This document shows positions 8,851 through 18,404 of a stretch of 64,000 bases of DNA, one piece after another. The DNA is from M3007 sp046329435 (GTDB lineage Bacteria > Bacteroidota > Bacteroidia > Chitinophagales > Saprospiraceae): assembly GCA_046329435.1 (NCBI GenBank), contig JAXLUR010000002.1:620001-684000 (forward strand), written 5' to 3'. The notes beneath the pieces are model-generated. The model searched no databases, was not told the DNA's origin, and saw only the letters and a program-made list of their open reading frames with translations. Each line of letters starts with the position of its first letter. The stretch's first letter is position 1. A program made the position numbers and the translations under genes.

Positions 8851-9419
8851 CGGCGTTTGCGTTTCGTATCCGATTGTTTGTTTCCCCACTTATCCCATAC
8901 TTTCCAGTCCTTGACTTTTTTGCGCTCGCGTTTTGCGAAGATGTAGCGCACGGAAACGGACGCGCCGGTCCAGTCGAAGGCTTTGTCGGTGCCGCTGTTG
9001 AGGTGCAACTCGGGTTTCCAGTCGACGGCAAAATTGAGCCGGCCCAGCGACATTTCAGCCCCGCCGATAAAAGAAAGCCCGGCGATATTGCTGGCTGTTT
9101 GGCCGGGGTTGTTCTCGGTGGCCCTTTGGGTTTCATTTTGCCAGTAGTAGTGGGCGCCTGCGCCGTAGTAGAGGTTGGTGCCGCGGAAAATGATTTTCCT
9201 GTGGCGTTCGGCAAGTATCGAGAGGCCGATATTGTCCGAACTGATGGGCGTATGCAGAATGCCTTCGGCCGTCCAGTTGTTGAACAAATATTGTTGCACG
9301 CTCAGGTTGATGCCGTGATCGACGCGAATACCGGCAGCGGTTTTATAGGATTGGGCAGTAGCGCTCTGAATAAAAAAGACCATCAGGGCGGCGGGCAGGA
9401 GAAGGCGGTTGATTTTCAT
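8847..9419 (-). CDS. Outer membrane beta-barrel-like protein of unknown function
   Basis: A 190-residue protein with a clear signal peptide (MKINRLLLPAALMVFFIQSATA). The mature part alternates hydrophobic and polar residues with Gly and aromatics (GIRVDHGINLSVQQY, LYYGAGAHYYW, AGLSFIGGAEM), as in small OmpX/OmpW-like barrels. The last ~25 residues are very basic (AKRERKKVKDWKVWDKW...), which is unusual for a barrel C-terminus. The start with the signal peptide was chosen over an upstream in-frame ATG. It is divergent from the methyltransferase gene and convergent with xseB. Confidence 0.7.
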   Translation of the reverse strand: MKINRLLLPAALMVFFIQSATAQSYKTAAGIRVDHGINLSVQQYLFNNWTAEGILHTPISSDNIGLSILAERHRKIIFRGTNLYYGAGAHYYWQNETQRATENNPGQTASNIAGLSFIGGAEMSLGRLNFAVDWKPELHLNSGTDKAFDWTGASVSVRYIFAKRERKKVKDWKVWDKWGNKQSDTKRKRR

Positions 9420-9480
9420 ATTGCAAGGATTGATGCATTGATTTGCATTCGAAAACGGGCCGGTTTGAAGCCGCCTGATC

Positions 9481-10371
9481 GTGAAAAATCTGTTTAAAGT
9501 TATTTTAACGGAAAGCGCCCTATTTTCGCCGGAAAGCGTTAACGATACCGTTTTGACCCGCACTTTATTCCGGCTTCGGCAACTGACAGGCTTTTACTTC
9601 CGGGCGCTTACCCGCTATCAGTTGCACTCCCCGTTCGTATTCGAATGGGCCAATGCCGTACTCGAGGACCGCCGCTGGTATTATCCTTTTCGCGACATAG
9701 AAGCCCTGCGCGCCAAAATGCTGGCGGCGAATACGGAAGTGCCACTTCAGAATTTTGGCGCAGGCGACAACAGGGAACGCTCCCAACGCCTCGGCCGGAT
9801 CGTCCGGCGTTCGGCTGTTCCGCCGGAGAAAGGCCGCATGTTGTTCCGTCTGGTCAATTGGCTGCACCCGCTGCGCATGCTCGAACTGGGCTCCTCCACA
9901 GGCGTCAGTTCGATGTATCTCGCTTCCGCGGCCGCCCAATCGGCCCGTCTGCTGACGCTGGAGGGCAATACAGCGCTGGCATCGGTGGCCCGCACCAATT
10001 TTCATCTGCTGGGCCTGCAAAATGTGGCGTTGGTGGAGGGTGAATTTCACCAGACGCTGGAACCTGCCCTGAACCGGCTGGGCGGCCCCGTCGATCTGGT
10101 GTACTTCGACGGCGATCACCGGCTGGCGCCCACGCTCGAGTACTTCGACGCCTGCCTCAATCACGCCCACGACCGCACGGTTTTTGTATTCGACGATGTG
10201 TACTGGTCGGCGGACATGACGCAAGCCTGGTCGCGCATTTGCGCGCACCCGAGGGTGACGCTCACGCTGGATACCTGGCGCCTGGGCTTTGCTTTTATCG
10301 ACCCCGATTTTCGTGAAAAACAACACCTGCGCGTCGTTCCGGCCCGCTGGAAACCCTGGAAAGTATTCTAA
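9481..10371 (+). CDS. Class I SAM-dependent methyltransferase (O-methyltransferase-like)
   Basis: A protein of up to 296 residues with a Rossmann methyltransferase fold. The SAM motif is ELGSSTGVSSMYLA (135-148), the acidic loop LTLEGN follows, and VYFDGDH marks the catalytic/metal-binding region of catechol-type O-methyltransferases. YQLHSPFVFEW (46-56) is a conserved N-terminal signature seen in Bacteroidota homologues. No ATG precedes it: the candidates are GTG at 9481 and TTG at 9553, and the latter would start close to the conserved part. Its stop shares one base with the start of the MATE gene. The substrate is unknown. Confidence 0.8.
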   Translation: MKNLFKVILTESALFSPESVNDTVLTRTLFRLRQLTGFYFRALTRYQLHSPFVFEWANAVLEDRRWYYPFRDIEALRAKMLAANTEVPLQNFGAGDNRERSQRLGRIVRRSAVPPEKGRMLFRLVNWLHPLRMLELGSSTGVSSMYLASAAAQSARLLTLEGNTALASVARTNFHLLGLQNVALVEGEFHQTLEPALNRLGGPVDLVYFDGDHRLAPTLEYFDACLNHAHDRTVFVFDDVYWSADMTQAWSRICAHPRVTLTLDTWRLGFAFIDPDFREKQHLRVVPARWKPWKVF

Positions 10372-11711
10372 TGCGCCTCGACATTACCTACCGACAAATC
10401 TGGCGCATCTCGGCGCCTATCATGCTGGGCTCGGCAGCGCAGAATGTCATCGCACTCAGCGATGCCGTGTTGCTCTACCACCGCGGCGAAGTGGAGTTCG
10501 CAGCCATCGGTTTTGCCGGGGTGTTTTATATCACAGTGGCGGCCATCGGTTTCGGGTTTTCGCGAGGCGGGCAAATCATGATTGCGCGCCGCATGGGCGA
10601 AGGCCGGCCCGGGTCGGTAGGGCACGTGTTTCACACCATGTTGTTGTCCGAACTCAGCCTGGCCGCGTTGATGTGGGCTTTTATGCATTTTGCGACGCCC
10701 TGGTTTTTCGCCCTGTTTCTCGATCACTCGCCTGCGATTTATGAAAAAAGCCTGGAGTACATTCACTACCGTTCGTACGGGGTGTTTTTCAGTTACGCCG
10801 GGGTAGCCATGATCGCGCTGTATTCGGGAATTGCCCGCACGGCGTTTATCCTCGTCGATACCGCGGTATTGGCGGTGGTCAATCTGATCCTGAACTACGC
10901 GCTGATCTTCGGCGCCTTCGGGCTGCCGGAAATGGGTATCGGCGGTTCGGGCCTCGCCAGTAGCATTGCCGAAGGAATTGCTTTTGTCGTCTTCGCCGTT
11001 TACATGTTTTTTGACCGCAAAAACCGCCCCCTCAGGGTGTTTTCGCGTCCTGAACTGGATGGGTCCATGGCCAGGCAGCAGCTCCGCCTGTCGTTTCCGG
11101 TGGTGGCGCACGCGGCGGTGGGGCAGGGGAGCTGGGTCTTTTTTTTCGGCATGGTGGAAAACCTCGGCGAACGCGCCCTGGCCATTTCCAACCTTGCCCG
11201 AACGGTTTACCTGCTGCTCTCTATCCCGGTCTGGGGTTTTGCGACCGGCATCAATACCCTGGTCAGCAACCTGATCGGGCAGGGCCGCCGCCACGATGTG
11301 CTGGCTGCTGCCTGGAAAACCGGCAAACTGTGCCTGCTGACCACCATGATGGTCGCCATCCCTGTACTTTTTTATCCGGAGCAATTGTTGTACCCCTTGC
11401 TGGGCAAGTCCGACATGAGCCTCATCAGCGAAACCCGCCCCGTTTTTTATCTGCTGCTGGGCCTGCTCACCATGTCAACTTTCGGAACGATACTCGTCAA
11501 TGCACTGTCGGGCACGGGCGCCACGCTGTTCAGTCTGCGTTTGCAGGCGATTTGTATCGCGATTTACCTCGCTTATATCTACTACGTCACCAATTTCACC
11601 CAGGCCGATCTGGTTTGGGTCTGGGCCGCAGAAGTATTGTATTGGATGCTGATGATCGTTTTGAGTTTTGCCTACCTGCGGACGGAACGCTGGCATGCGC
11701 TGGAAGTATGA
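10371..11711 (+). CDS. MATE family efflux transporter
   Basis: A 446-residue inner membrane protein with about 12 hydrophobic segments in two homologous halves, matching MATE multidrug/Na+ or H+ antiporters (ISAPIMLGSAAQNVIALSDAVLL at the N-terminus; GIGGSGLASSIAEG and GFATGINTLVSNLIGQG in later repeats). It exports organic cations, drugs or metabolites. The ATG overlaps the previous stop (TAATG), so it is coupled to the methyltransferase, hinting that the methylated product could be exported (inference). Confidence 0.9.
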   Translation: MRLDITYRQIWRISAPIMLGSAAQNVIALSDAVLLYHRGEVEFAAIGFAGVFYITVAAIGFGFSRGGQIMIARRMGEGRPGSVGHVFHTMLLSELSLAALMWAFMHFATPWFFALFLDHSPAIYEKSLEYIHYRSYGVFFSYAGVAMIALYSGIARTAFILVDTAVLAVVNLILNYALIFGAFGLPEMGIGGSGLASSIAEGIAFVVFAVYMFFDRKNRPLRVFSRPELDGSMARQQLRLSFPVVAHAAVGQGSWVFFFGMVENLGERALAISNLARTVYLLLSIPVWGFATGINTLVSNLIGQGRRHDVLAAAWKTGKLCLLTTMMVAIPVLFYPEQLLYPLLGKSDMSLISETRPVFYLLLGLLTMSTFGTILVNALSGTGATLFSLRLQAICIAIYLAYIYYVTNFTQADLVWVWAAEVLYWMLMIVLSFAYLRTERWHALEV

Positions 11712-11826
11712 TCAGTTTTTCATGAAAGTATAGCGATTTTAACACATTGGTGTATAACTTTTGGAAAGCCGATTGTTTGAAAAAATAGCCGGGATCAACT
11801 TCCGAATTCACCAAATCACTCTCCGT

Positions 11827-14394
11827 ATGTTACAGTTATCGCCCCTCAACACGGCGCGCCTTCTGGTGGCGCTGCCCCTGCTTTGCTTTTTTATTCAGGT
11901 TGATGCGCAATCCAAAAAAGGCTTCAGCAAACTGGAAGCCGGCAAATTCGACGCCGCTCATGCCGCGTTTGTCAAAGACACGGCCCATGCCGAATTGCGC
12001 GCCGTGGCTTTTTACGGCCTGGCCAAAGTTTGGTCGGACGATAAAAACCCGACGCGGAACTACCGGCTGGCCATGCAGTTTCAGCAAAAATCGGTACAGG
12101 CCTGGAAACCCCTCAACTATGCCCAGCGCACCGAATTGACCAAAAAATTCAAAATCACGCAGGCAACTGCCGAGCAATATGGCCGCACGATGGGCTCCAA
12201 TGCCTGGCGCAATGCGGAAAAAACCACCGACCTGCGAGTGATCGACGAGTTTATCGAAGTGTTCCCCAAAAACACCAGTTCGGTGGATCGTCGGGCGCGC
12301 ACGAAGCAGTCGCAGCTCATCGCGGCAAGCGCGGAGGCGATCACTTCCGACAGCGTCGTTCCGTATGCCGACCAGGTTTATTTGTACAACAAACACGGCG
12401 AATACCTCCGCAACAAACTGCCCAATAGCGTCGAACCGATCGAAGCGCGAATGATCCGGTCTTTTCTAGCCGAACGCGGCATCGACCCGATCGAACAGTT
12501 TTACCGCGACAATCCGCAACATCCGTTGACCAACGACGAAGGCCGGAGCGCCTTCCCTGCTGCCTGTAAAAGCCCAGAACTGATGGAAAAACTGGCTTTT
12601 CTGGCCCAATATCCGTCCAGCGGGTTCAACCCCGTCCTGCGCCAGCAAGCCGCCGAACTGTTCAGGCAGTCACCTCCCGACGAAGCCGCCCGGGGCCGGA
12701 TGACGGCGCAACAACGCGACGCGCTTGCCGATGTCGAATGGGAAGCCACCGGCAAATTACTGGATACCTCCCGCCCGTTTACCCGCGATCAGCACGCGAT
12801 GTGGTCCACTTACATTCGCCGAAAGGCGCCCGCCTATTCCGCTTTTAAAGCCACGGAAAAGATGTATACCTTCTACGTGGCCGAACGCGACTGGGCCGCC
12901 GCGACAACACTGCTGCAAAGCGCCAAACCACTTTTCAAAGACCGCACCGAATGGTTCGACGACCACCTCGCGATCGTCGGCGGACCCGTTACCGGCGCCG
13001 TGCCCGTGCGCCTCGGGCCAACCATAAATACCCCCGCCGACGAGTATGTTCCGGTGATTACCGCCGACGGCAAAAAACTGTATTTCGGCGGTCGCGACCG
13101 CACCGACGGTATCGAAGGGGAAGACGTTTTTCTCAGCACCTGGAGCGATACCGGCTGGACCGCCGCCCGGCTGGTTCGCGAACTCAGTGCCGATGGCAAT
13201 GAAGCCGCTTTGTCGCTCACGGCCGATGGCAACAATATGTTGCAATTTCGAGACGGCAAACCCTTCCAGTCGGCCAAAACCGCCACCGGCTGGTCGGCGC
13301 CGACCCCGCTCGATGTCGATGTGTCCGGTTTCAACTGGGTGGGCATGGTGCAGATCACGGCCGGTTCGCAGGTGATGCTGTTTGAGGTAAGAGGCGGCAA
13401 AAGCGGCGGAATCGACCTTTACCTCTCCAAACGAAACGAATTCGGCCAGTGGGGAAAACCCGTGCCCATCGATGCCCTAAACACCAGCGGCGACGAACGC
13501 AGCCCTTTCCTGCACCCCGACCTGCGCACCCTCTATTTCAGCTGCGACGAACGCCCCGGCATGGGCAACCTCGACGTATTCAAAACCACGCGCCTCGACG
13601 ATACCTGGCTCAACTGGAGCCGCCCCGAAAACCTGGGCAAGGAAATCAATACGCCCGGCCAGGACTGGGGCTACGTGGTATCGACCGATGGCAAAACGGC
13701 CTGGTTCGCTACGCAAACGGACAATGGCGGACAAGATATTTTCAGTGTAACCTTGCCCGAAAACGCCCGCCCCGATTCTGTTAAAAACGTGGAACTTGTG
13801 GTGCGCGACGAGTCCGGCAAACCCATGACCGACGGCAAAATTTTGATGAAAGACGCCAAAACCGGCAACCTGTTCGGCACCTACGTACCCGACCCGGCCG
13901 GCGAACCCACATTCGTGCCCGTACCCGCCGATCGTCAGTACATCCTGGTTTTTGAAAAAGAGGGCTACCTGCCCCAGACGGCGCCCGTCGCGACTGTCAC
14001 GTCCGAATCAAATGTGGTCAATCTGAACTGGAACGCGCCCAAAATGAAAGCGGGCGTCACCCAGGAACTCAACATTTTTTTCGACTACAATCAGGCGGTA
14101 TTGCGCCCCGAATCGAATGCCGAACTGATGCAAATGGCCGGTATGATGCAAAAATCGCCGGCTTTTAACGTCAAATTGCTGGGCTATACCGACAATTCGG
14201 GCGCCACGGAATACAACCTCGAACTCTCGAAACGCCGCGCCGAGGCAGCCCGCACAGCTTTGATCGGCCTCGGGGTAGCGCCCGAACGCATCAGTGCCGA
14301 AGGACTGGGCGAAGCCGATCCCGTTGCGCCTAATACGTCCGAAGCCAACCGCGCACGCAATCGGCGGGTGATGATACAGTTGGTGAAAAACTGA
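11827..14394 (+). CDS. PD40 / OmpA family envelope protein
   Basis: An 855-residue secreted protein. A signal peptide (about 1-27, ending VDAQ) is followed by TPR-like helices, then WD40-like PD40 repeats (about 395-640; motifs such as YVPVITADGKKLYFGGRD, LHPDLRTLYFSCDE), a carboxypeptidase-regulatory-like beta sandwich (about 655-730) and a C-terminal OmpA domain (KLLGYTDNSG, LELSKRRAEAARTAL, NRARNRRVMIQLV). This order matches the large Bacteroidota OmpA/PD40 family that includes the T9SS component PorE, but such paralogues are many and its exact role cannot be assigned. The ATG was chosen because it places the signal peptide at the N-terminus. Confidence 0.87.
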   Translation: MLQLSPLNTARLLVALPLLCFFIQVDAQSKKGFSKLEAGKFDAAHAAFVKDTAHAELRAVAFYGLAKVWSDDKNPTRNYRLAMQFQQKSVQAWKPLNYAQRTELTKKFKITQATAEQYGRTMGSNAWRNAEKTTDLRVIDEFIEVFPKNTSSVDRRARTKQSQLIAASAEAITSDSVVPYADQVYLYNKHGEYLRNKLPNSVEPIEARMIRSFLAERGIDPIEQFYRDNPQHPLTNDEGRSAFPAACKSPELMEKLAFLAQYPSSGFNPVLRQQAAELFRQSPPDEAARGRMTAQQRDALADVEWEATGKLLDTSRPFTRDQHAMWSTYIRRKAPAYSAFKATEKMYTFYVAERDWAAATTLLQSAKPLFKDRTEWFDDHLAIVGGPVTGAVPVRLGPTINTPADEYVPVITADGKKLYFGGRDRTDGIEGEDVFLSTWSDTGWTAARLVRELSADGNEAALSLTADGNNMLQFRDGKPFQSAKTATGWSAPTPLDVDVSGFNWVGMVQITAGSQVMLFEVRGGKSGGIDLYLSKRNEFGQWGKPVPIDALNTSGDERSPFLHPDLRTLYFSCDERPGMGNLDVFKTTRLDDTWLNWSRPENLGKEINTPGQDWGYVVSTDGKTAWFATQTDNGGQDIFSVTLPENARPDSVKNVELVVRDESGKPMTDGKILMKDAKTGNLFGTYVPDPAGEPTFVPVPADRQYILVFEKEGYLPQTAPVATVTSESNVVNLNWNAPKMKAGVTQELNIFFDYNQAVLRPESNAELMQMAGMMQKSPAFNVKLLGYTDNSGATEYNLELSKRRAEAARTALIGLGVAPERISAEGLGEADPVAPNTSEANRARNRRVMIQLVKN

Positions 14395-14446
14395 GGGCAA
14401 TCAGCGGCATTATCGCGGCATGATGACATTTGATTGATAAAAAGGC

Positions 14447-14488
14447 GACAGGGCGACCTCCGCATACGAAGGCGCGCCCTGTCTTTTT
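14447..14488. terminator. Bidirectional terminator between the PD40/OmpA and DUF4331 genes
   Basis: A 9-bp stem GACAGGGCG (14447-14455) pairs with CGCCCTGTC (14475-14483) and is followed by TTTTT on the plus strand. AAAAA precedes the stem, giving a short T-run for transcription from the opposite strand. It sits between two convergent genes and can end both. Confidence 0.8.
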
Positions 14489-14511
14489 CACCGTCCTTTT
14501 TTAATTCAGCT

Positions 14512-16566
14512 TTATTGTTTGGATAACTTCAGCACCTGTACATCCTGCCCGTTTCCAACGGTAATTTTGGCGAAGTACACCCCCGCCGGCAAATCGACGG
14601 CATCGAAACGAACCTGATAGTCGCCGGCTTCGCGCGGTTCGTTCACAAGCATTCGGATGAGTTGGCCGCTGCGGTCGAATACCGAAATATTGACTGGAGC
14701 CGGCGATTCGACGTGGTATTGTATGGTGGTGGCGTCGGCGAAAGGATTGGGAAAATTGCCTGCAACCACCGTTTTGCCCGTTCCGACAAAACCGGAATTC
14801 AGCCCGGTAAAACCGCCCCGAAAATCGCTGGCGCCGGCAGTTCGATTAGCCGGTGTGCCACCGCAATCACTGTCGCCGGCATGTGGCAGGGCCAGAAACG
14901 GGAAGCTGTTGCGGAAGGGTACGTCGTTGGCGCCCACGCCGGTATTGTAACCCAGTACGTCGAGCAGGTCCTGCGTAAGCGGACTGCCGCCTTCATAGTC
15001 GTCGTACCAAAGGCCTATGGCCGCCAGGGCCACACCCGAAACGGCTTGCAGCTCGATACGGGTCACGTCGTCTTCGAGGCGACGGCCGTTGGGGAAGCCG
15101 TCCATATTCGGAATCCATTGTACGGCAGTGTTGTTGTACTGCGGCTGCGTGAGCCCGCGTACAGCAGCATCCACGATGCCCAGCGGGCTGAAATCTGCGC
15201 TGTTGCGCGGCGTGGGAGGCACGGCCATGTTGAGGCGCAGCATATCGCCGCCGTTGGGCAGGAAGTTGTGAATAAACGGTTTGCCCGCTGCGAGCGGGTT
15301 GCCGTTTTTGCCGGTGGCCAGCTGGTAGGGGCGCACATTGGGCACGCCGGTATGGAAGATCGGCCAGAGGTCAACCGAGCGGGGTTTGCCCGGGCCCGGG
15401 AGCAACAGCGTCCCGAACACGGCGTCGTCGAGCGCAGTGCCGGCCACGGCTGCCGAGCCTTTCAGGCCATAGAGCCCGTCGTGGCCATTGCCAAAGTCGA
15501 AAGAGCCGAGCGAGTGGCGCTGAATGCGCAGCGGGGCAAGGGCCGGCACGGCGCCGCCGAACAAATCGTCGTCCATGTACAGCCCGAGTTCGGGGTTGTA
15601 AAAGAAGGGGTCGAGCACCTGATCGTTCAGTTCCTGATAAGGCGTGAGGCTGTTCCAGTAATCCTTGTACCCGACCGGGATAACGGCTTCGTTGGTCAGG
15701 GGCATGCCCAGGCGGCTCACCTGCACCCAGTCGCCCGAGTAGCTTTCACCGCCGGGTGTCAGCGTACGAACTGCCTGACGGCTGGCGCTGGCCCACACGC
15801 CGATCACGTAGTTGGGGTCGAGAATGTTGTTCGTACTCTTGGGCACCCCTTTTTTCAGGAGAAAACTGATGGGCACCTGAATGGCGATCGCGCTTACGTT
15901 TTTGCAGGCGAGACCGTCGCGGGGGCCGCCGCTGGTCTGGCGCGGCAGGTCGCCGAGGTCGAAAACACCGCCGAGATCGACGAAAAACGGATCGTCTGTG
16001 GGGCCCACAAATACCCGTTCGCCGGTGGCGGCGCTGGTAATGGCCTCGTTGAACAGTTTTTCGTACGGCTTGCCCATGCCCAGCGGCGACTCGATGCTGC
16101 GCGCGCCGATGTTGGTCGGCGGCACCACCTTGTTGCTGACAATGGCGACGAATGTTTTGCCGCCGTTGTCGGAGCGATACAGCGTATAGCGCAGTTTCAG
16201 GTTGCGCTTGCCCAGACGGATGTTGAAAAACGTGCTCGGGTCTTCGTTTTCACTGGTAAAAACCACCCGGTAGATAATCTCGTCGCCCACTTTTGATGCG
16301 TCGTTGTCGATGTGAACCTCGTAACGGATGTTTTCGCCGAATGAATAATAGTTGGGGCCGCCCTGCGGCAATTGCAAGGGCACATAGGTGGCAATCAGGG
16401 TGACAGTATTGGGGCGGTCGGGGCTGCGGAAAGCATAGACATCCACATTGTCTGCCAGTGGGTCGTCCGCGATCAGCGGCGCTTCCCGGTGGCTGGAAGC
16501 CAGGGCCGGCGCGATGCCCAAAAGCACTGCATAAGCCAGCAGGGTATTTTTTATCAATGATTTCAT
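14512..16566 (-). CDS. DUF4331 secreted protein with type IX secretion sorting domain
   Basis: A 684-residue protein. The signal peptide ends ALA, and the mature N-terminus begins with the DUF4331 hallmark SSHREAPLI (residues 24-32). The body is shared almost throughout with the adjacent paralogue (ENIRYEVHIDN, GARSIES, YMDDDLFGGAVPA, LPNGGDMLRLNM, NGRRLEDDVTRIELQA). From about residue 604 it has a T9SS type A C-terminal domain (NFPNPFADATTI ... LPAGVYFAKI ... QVLKLSK), so it should be secreted through the outer membrane and attached or released. The function of DUF4331 is unknown. It is the last gene of a minus-strand TPR-HupE-DUF4331-DUF4331 run. Confidence 0.88.
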   Translation of the reverse strand: MKSLIKNTLLAYAVLLGIAPALASSHREAPLIADDPLADNVDVYAFRSPDRPNTVTLIATYVPLQLPQGGPNYYSFGENIRYEVHIDNDASKVGDEIIYRVVFTSENEDPSTFFNIRLGKRNLKLRYTLYRSDNGGKTFVAIVSNKVVPPTNIGARSIESPLGMGKPYEKLFNEAITSAATGERVFVGPTDDPFFVDLGGVFDLGDLPRQTSGGPRDGLACKNVSAIAIQVPISFLLKKGVPKSTNNILDPNYVIGVWASASRQAVRTLTPGGESYSGDWVQVSRLGMPLTNEAVIPVGYKDYWNSLTPYQELNDQVLDPFFYNPELGLYMDDDLFGGAVPALAPLRIQRHSLGSFDFGNGHDGLYGLKGSAAVAGTALDDAVFGTLLLPGPGKPRSVDLWPIFHTGVPNVRPYQLATGKNGNPLAAGKPFIHNFLPNGGDMLRLNMAVPPTPRNSADFSPLGIVDAAVRGLTQPQYNNTAVQWIPNMDGFPNGRRLEDDVTRIELQAVSGVALAAIGLWYDDYEGGSPLTQDLLDVLGYNTGVGANDVPFRNSFPFLALPHAGDSDCGGTPANRTAGASDFRGGFTGLNSGFVGTGKTVVAGNFPNPFADATTIQYHVESPAPVNISVFDRSGQLIRMLVNEPREAGDYQVRFDAVDLPAGVYFAKITVGNGQDVQVLKLSKQ

Positions 16567-16604
16567 TGCTGATGAATGCTAAAATGGTGAGGAGTGATAT
16601 TGAA

Positions 16605-18338
16605 TCAGTTGGTTTCGGTGCCGCGCCAGGGTGCGGCGAGATAGGGGAATGAAGCCTGGAAAGGTTTGTCGTTGGCCTCGACGCCGGTCTGGTAACTCAG
16701 CACGTCGATGAGGTCGGGCGTGACCGGGCTGGCCGACTGGCCGGGCGTGTAGTCGTCGTACCACAGGCCGATAGCGGCCAGCGCTGCGCCGGAGACGGCC
16801 TGGAGTTCGATGCGGGTCACGTCGTCTTCGAGACGGCGGCCGTTCGGAAACCCGTCCATATTCGGGATGAATTCAAGACCCGCACTGGTGTTGTATGGGG
16901 CTTGCGTCAGGCCAATAACGGCGGCGGCAATGATGCCTTCAGGCGAAAAATTGGGGTCGTTGCGCGGGGTAACAGGCGTAGCCATGTTGAGGCGCAGCAT
17001 ATCGCCGCCATTGGGCAGGAAGTTGTTAATGAACGGTTTGCCTGCTGCGAGCGGGTTGCCGTTTTTACCCGTAGCCAGTTGATACGGCCGCACATTGGGC
17101 ACGCCGGTATGGAAAATCGGCCACAGGTCCACGGAACGCGGCATACCCGGACCCGGCAACAGCAAGGCGCCGAAAACATTGTCGTCGAGCGCCGTGCCGG
17201 CAACTGCGGGAGTGCCTTTCAGGCCGTACAAGCCATCGTGGCCATTGCCGAAATCGAAGGCGCCCAGCGATTTGCGTTGAATGCGCAAGGCCGAAAAGGC
17301 CGGCACGGCGCCGCCAAACAGATCGTCGTCCATGTACAACCCGAGTTCAGGATTGTAAAAGAAGGGGTCGAGTGTCTGGTCGGCGATTTCGTCGTAGGGA
17401 GTGATCGAATTCCAGTAGTCCTTGTACCCGATCGGAATGACGGCTTCATTGGTAAGCGGCATGCCCAGCCGGCTCACTTGTACCCAGTTGCCGCTGTCGG
17501 TATAGGCGCCGGCGTTGAGCGTGCGGGTGGCGCGGCGGCTTGCACTTGCCCACACGCCGATCACATAATCTGGATCCAGGATGCTCGTCGGGGTAGCCGG
17601 CGCGCCGGCTTTGAGCAGGGTGCTGATCGGGATCTGGAGGGCAATGGCATGGCAGTTGTTTTGGCCAAGGCCGTCGAGGGAGGCGCCGTTCTGGCGCGGC
17701 AGGTTGCCGAGGTCGAACACGCCGCCGAGGTCCACGTAAAAAGGATCATCGACGGGGCCGCAGAATACTTTTTCGCCAGTGCCGGCCGTGGCGATGGCTT
17801 CGTTCATCAGTTCCTCGTACGAAGCGGCGCCAAGCCCGACGCCGCTTTCGATGGAGCGGGCGCCGATATTGGGCGGCGGCACAATGCCGTTGCTGACGAT
17901 CGTTGTCCAGGTTTGGCCGCCGTCGGTGCTGCGTTCGCAACGGTAGCTGGTTTTCCAGTTTTCCTGCCCCAGCCGGATGCGGAAAAAGGTGCCCGGGTCC
18001 TGATTGACGCGTGTAAACGTGAACCGGTAGGTCACTTCGTCGCCCGCATTAGCCGCGTTGTTGTCGATGTGCACCTCATAACGGATGTTTTCACCGAAGG
18101 TGTGAAAATTCGGGCCGCCGTGCGGCAATTCGGTCGGGATGTAACACGCAATGATCGTGATGGTATTGGGGTTGTCGGGACTGCGGAAGGCATACACGTC
18201 GGTATTGTCTGCCAGCGGGTCGTTGGCGATCAGCGGAGCCTCCCGGTGGCTCGACGCTTGCAGGCCGAGCGCTGCGCTCAGGGCGAGCGCTGCCAGGCCC
18301 ATTCGCCGCAAAGAGCAAATGAGATGAGTAAAAATCAT
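16605..18338 (-). CDS. DUF4331 secreted protein without sorting domain
   Basis: A 577-residue paralogue of the next gene downstream. A signal peptide (MIFTHLICSLRR... ending GLQA) is followed by the same SSHREAPLI start. It ends just after the DUF4331 core (QTGVEANDKPFQASFPYLAAP) with no C-terminal sorting domain, so it should stay in the periplasm unless it leaves by another route. The start was set at the ATG beginning MIFTHL; a longer frame reaching into the hupE gap is open but lacks a leader. The tandem pair appears to be a duplication followed by gain or loss of the sorting domain. Confidence 0.87.
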   Translation of the reverse strand: MIFTHLICSLRRMGLAALALSAALGLQASSHREAPLIANDPLADNTDVYAFRSPDNPNTITIIACYIPTELPHGGPNFHTFGENIRYEVHIDNNAANAGDEVTYRFTFTRVNQDPGTFFRIRLGQENWKTSYRCERSTDGGQTWTTIVSNGIVPPPNIGARSIESGVGLGAASYEELMNEAIATAGTGEKVFCGPVDDPFYVDLGGVFDLGNLPRQNGASLDGLGQNNCHAIALQIPISTLLKAGAPATPTSILDPDYVIGVWASASRRATRTLNAGAYTDSGNWVQVSRLGMPLTNEAVIPIGYKDYWNSITPYDEIADQTLDPFFYNPELGLYMDDDLFGGAVPAFSALRIQRKSLGAFDFGNGHDGLYGLKGTPAVAGTALDDNVFGALLLPGPGMPRSVDLWPIFHTGVPNVRPYQLATGKNGNPLAAGKPFINNFLPNGGDMLRLNMATPVTPRNDPNFSPEGIIAAAVIGLTQAPYNTSAGLEFIPNMDGFPNGRRLEDDVTRIELQAVSGAALAAIGLWYDDYTPGQSASPVTPDLIDVLSYQTGVEANDKPFQASFPYLAAPWRGTETN

Positions 18339-18377
18339 TGGTTTTGAATGATTTAAATGAAGAATTCGAGTGTGGCA

Positions 18378-18404
18378 AATACGGCCTTCGGGCCGTGTTT
18401 TTTT
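18378..18404. promoter_or_regulatory. Stem-loop between hupE-like gene and DUF4331
   Basis: A perfect ACGGCC-TTCG-GGCCGT hairpin (18381-18396), extendable by AAA/TTT flanks, is followed on the plus strand by a run of T. On the minus strand, the coding direction, the hairpin is preceded by the T/A run and followed only by ATTTG. It therefore looks like a weak terminator/attenuator or an mRNA-stabilising element between the two genes. Confidence 0.5.

Noticed and set aside
14662..18347. Long plus-strand open frames (over 480 codons each) over the two DUF4331 genes
   Set aside because: They mirror the paralogous genes on the opposite strand; the DUF4331 motifs and signal peptides are on the minus strand.
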